Positions 62,943 through 64,000 of a stretch of 64,000 nt of DNA are shown here, in pieces (the first letter of the stretch is position 1; every line of letters begins with the position of its first letter). Position numbers and translations under genes: made by a program. Under the pieces are notes generated by a model. It did not search any database. It was not told where the DNA came from and was given only the letters and a program-made list of their open reading frames with translations. This stretch comes from Prosthecobacter debontii (lineage in GTDB: Bacteria; Verrucomicrobiota; Verrucomicrobiia; Verrucomicrobiales; Verrucomicrobiaceae): positions 25,658-89,657 of the forward strand of contig CAMBPS010000002.1 in NCBI GenBank assembly GCA_945869675.1. Direction: 5' to 3'.

Positions 62943-64000
62943 TCAAGAAAACGACTTCCTAAGGTGACTTGGCAAGATGCCGAGTGCTTCGCGATACTTG
63001 GCAACCGTGCGTCGCGCGACCTTAATCCCTTGTTTATCAAGCAACTTAGCGAGTTTATCATCGCTAAGCGGTTTATTTTTGGGCTCAGTTTTGATGAGGT
63101 CAGATATGGCGTTTTTGACGCTGGTATTGCTGAGATCTTCTCCGGAATCGGTTTTCACACCATGACTGAAGAAGAATTTGAGTTCAAAGACGCCATGAGG
63201 CGTGGCCATGTATTTGCCGGAAATGGCGCGACTAACCGTAGTCTCATGAACACCCACTTCATCGGCGACCTGAGCCATATTTAATGGGCACAGCTGACTA
63301 GTGCCTTTTTCAAGGAATTCCTGCTGATGTGCCAAGATCTTGACGGCAATCTTCTGAATCGTTTGCTGCCTCTGCTGGATGCTGCGAATGAGAAACTTAC
63401 CACTACGGATTTTATCTCGAATGTAGTTCCGCACTTCGGTACTGCTATCGGACTGACCCAGCATGTCTTTGTAGGCATTGCTTAAACGCAGATGCGGCAG
63501 CTCATCGCCGTTCATGACAGGCACCCATTCTCCAGCCTGGCGCTCGATGATGATGTCTGGATTGACATAGTTATTCGAGCTAACGCTGAAACGCGAAGCA
63601 GGGCGCGGGTCCAGGGTGCTGATGAAGTCGGCGGCTCGAGAGATTTGTTCGATCGGCATGCCTAGTTTCCTAGCCAAGATCGGATAGCGCTTATTGGCCA
63701 AGTCTTCCAGATACATGTCCACTAGGCGATAAGCTAGGCTTTGGCGCTTGCTCAGTCGATCTAGCTGAATCAGCAGGCACTCACGCAGATCTTCGGAACC
63801 GACGCCGACGGGATCAAACGTGATCAGGGTTGCCTTGGCTTCATGTAGATCATCGACAGGGATGCCATGTTGAAGGCTAAGATCCTCCACCGTGCTATGG
63901 AGAAAGCCGCGGTCATCAATGCTGCCGATGAGAAACTCGAGATTTTTGATGAGAACAGGGTCTTTAATCTCAGACGTTCGAAGCTGCGTGGTAAGATGCT
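62943..64000 (-). CDS. rpoN: RNA polymerase sigma-54 factor, 5' end outside window
   Basis: At least 352 residues of the C-terminal portion are visible, and the frame remains open past the right edge. The segment HLTTQLRTSE then FLIGSIDDRGFLHSTVEDL matches the core-binding domain. FDPVGVGSEDLRECLLIQL follows. The helix-turn-helix is CPLNMAQVADEVGVHETTVSRAISGKYMATPHG. The C-terminal RpoN box, which contacts the -24 element, is ARRTVAKYRE. It reads -24/-12 promoters with enhancer-binding ATPases. It is 151 bp upstream of the GT2 start codon with no convincing link. Confidence 0.97.
   Translation of the reverse strand, partial: HLTTQLRTSEIKDPVLIKNLEFLIGSIDDRGFLHSTVEDLSLQHGIPVDDLHEAKATLITFDPVGVGSEDLRECLLIQLDRLSKRQSLAYRLVDMYLEDLANKRYPILARKLGMPIEQISRAADFISTLDPRPASRFSVSSNNYVNPDIIIERQAGEWVPVMNGDELPHLRLSNAYKDMLGQSDSSTEVRNYIRDKIRSGKFLIRSIQQRQQTIQKIAVKILAHQQEFLEKGTSQLCPLNMAQVADEVGVHETTVSRAISGKYMATPHGVFELKFFFSHGVKTDSGEDLSNTSVKNAISDLIKTEPKNKPLSDDKLAKLLDKQGIKVARRTVAKYREALGILPSHLRKSFS

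Overview
The window looks like a chromosomal segment from a Verrucomicrobiota bacterium (Verrucomicrobiaceae/Prosthecobacter-like; this is an inference from gene content, not from a marker gene). It has three DUF1592-type cytochromes, three Tat-exported DUF1552 proteins, a DUF1549/DUF1553 cytochrome, DUF1080 and sulfatase genes, Tat-exported sugar isomerases and oxidoreductases, and a DUF6600 protein. That mix is typical of the Planctomycetota-Verrucomicrobiota group. Housekeeping genes (trpS, rlmH, mutS, glmM, psd, def-like, rpoN) are interspersed, so this is ordinary chromosome with accessory patches. I saw no rRNA, tRNA or CRISPR array.

Layout. 1-8.6 kb: the 5' part of a membrane Ser/Thr kinase, trpS, a DUF1552 protein, an SMP-30 lactonase, a ROK sugar kinase, and a convergent oxidoreductase/isomerase pair. 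8.6-10 kb: a REP-type Y1 transposase with small palindromes in its leader. 10.3-16.1 kb: two large sensor kinases and rlmH. 16.3-21 kb: a repeat-containing lipoprotein and a DUF1549/1553 cytochrome. 21.2-23.9 kb: an MlaE-MlaF-MlaD lipid transport operon. 24-27.4 kb: DUF1080 and a sulfatase. 27.5-30.6 kb: an envelope/stress cluster of CsbD, an entericidin-like peptide of 47 aa, a triple-BON protein and a DUF6600 protein. 30.6-42.1 kb: six same-strand genes carrying two DUF1592/DUF1552 pairs, a hydrolase and a GxxExxY nuclease-like gene. 42.5-64 kb: YeeE/YedE transporter, GNAT, deformylase-like, mutS, sulfatase, isomerase, rsuA-type genes, glmM, DUF1015, a third DUF1592 cytochrome, psd, a class V aminotransferase, a second lactonase, a family 2 glycosyltransferase and the 3' part of rpoN.

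The most unusual feature is a family of palindromic repeats confined to 32.9-37.0 kb. Each is built from pairs of GGTAAAAG octamers 6 bp apart, mirrored into a hairpin. One copy lies in frame inside the long DUF1592 gene and adds about 20 residues that the in-window paralogue lacks. A second copy forms the N-terminal coding region of the same gene. Two more lie upstream of the neighbouring GxxExxY gene, so that gene sits between copies. This resembles the protein-inserted palindromic elements of Rickettsia, but the sequence is different. The same DUF1592 protein also carries a roughly 220-residue unit three times where the paralogue has it once.

A second signal is an almost identical 20-bp dyad ending exactly 39 nt before the start codons of both csbD and the BON gene. 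It suggests shared control of the envelope-stress cluster.
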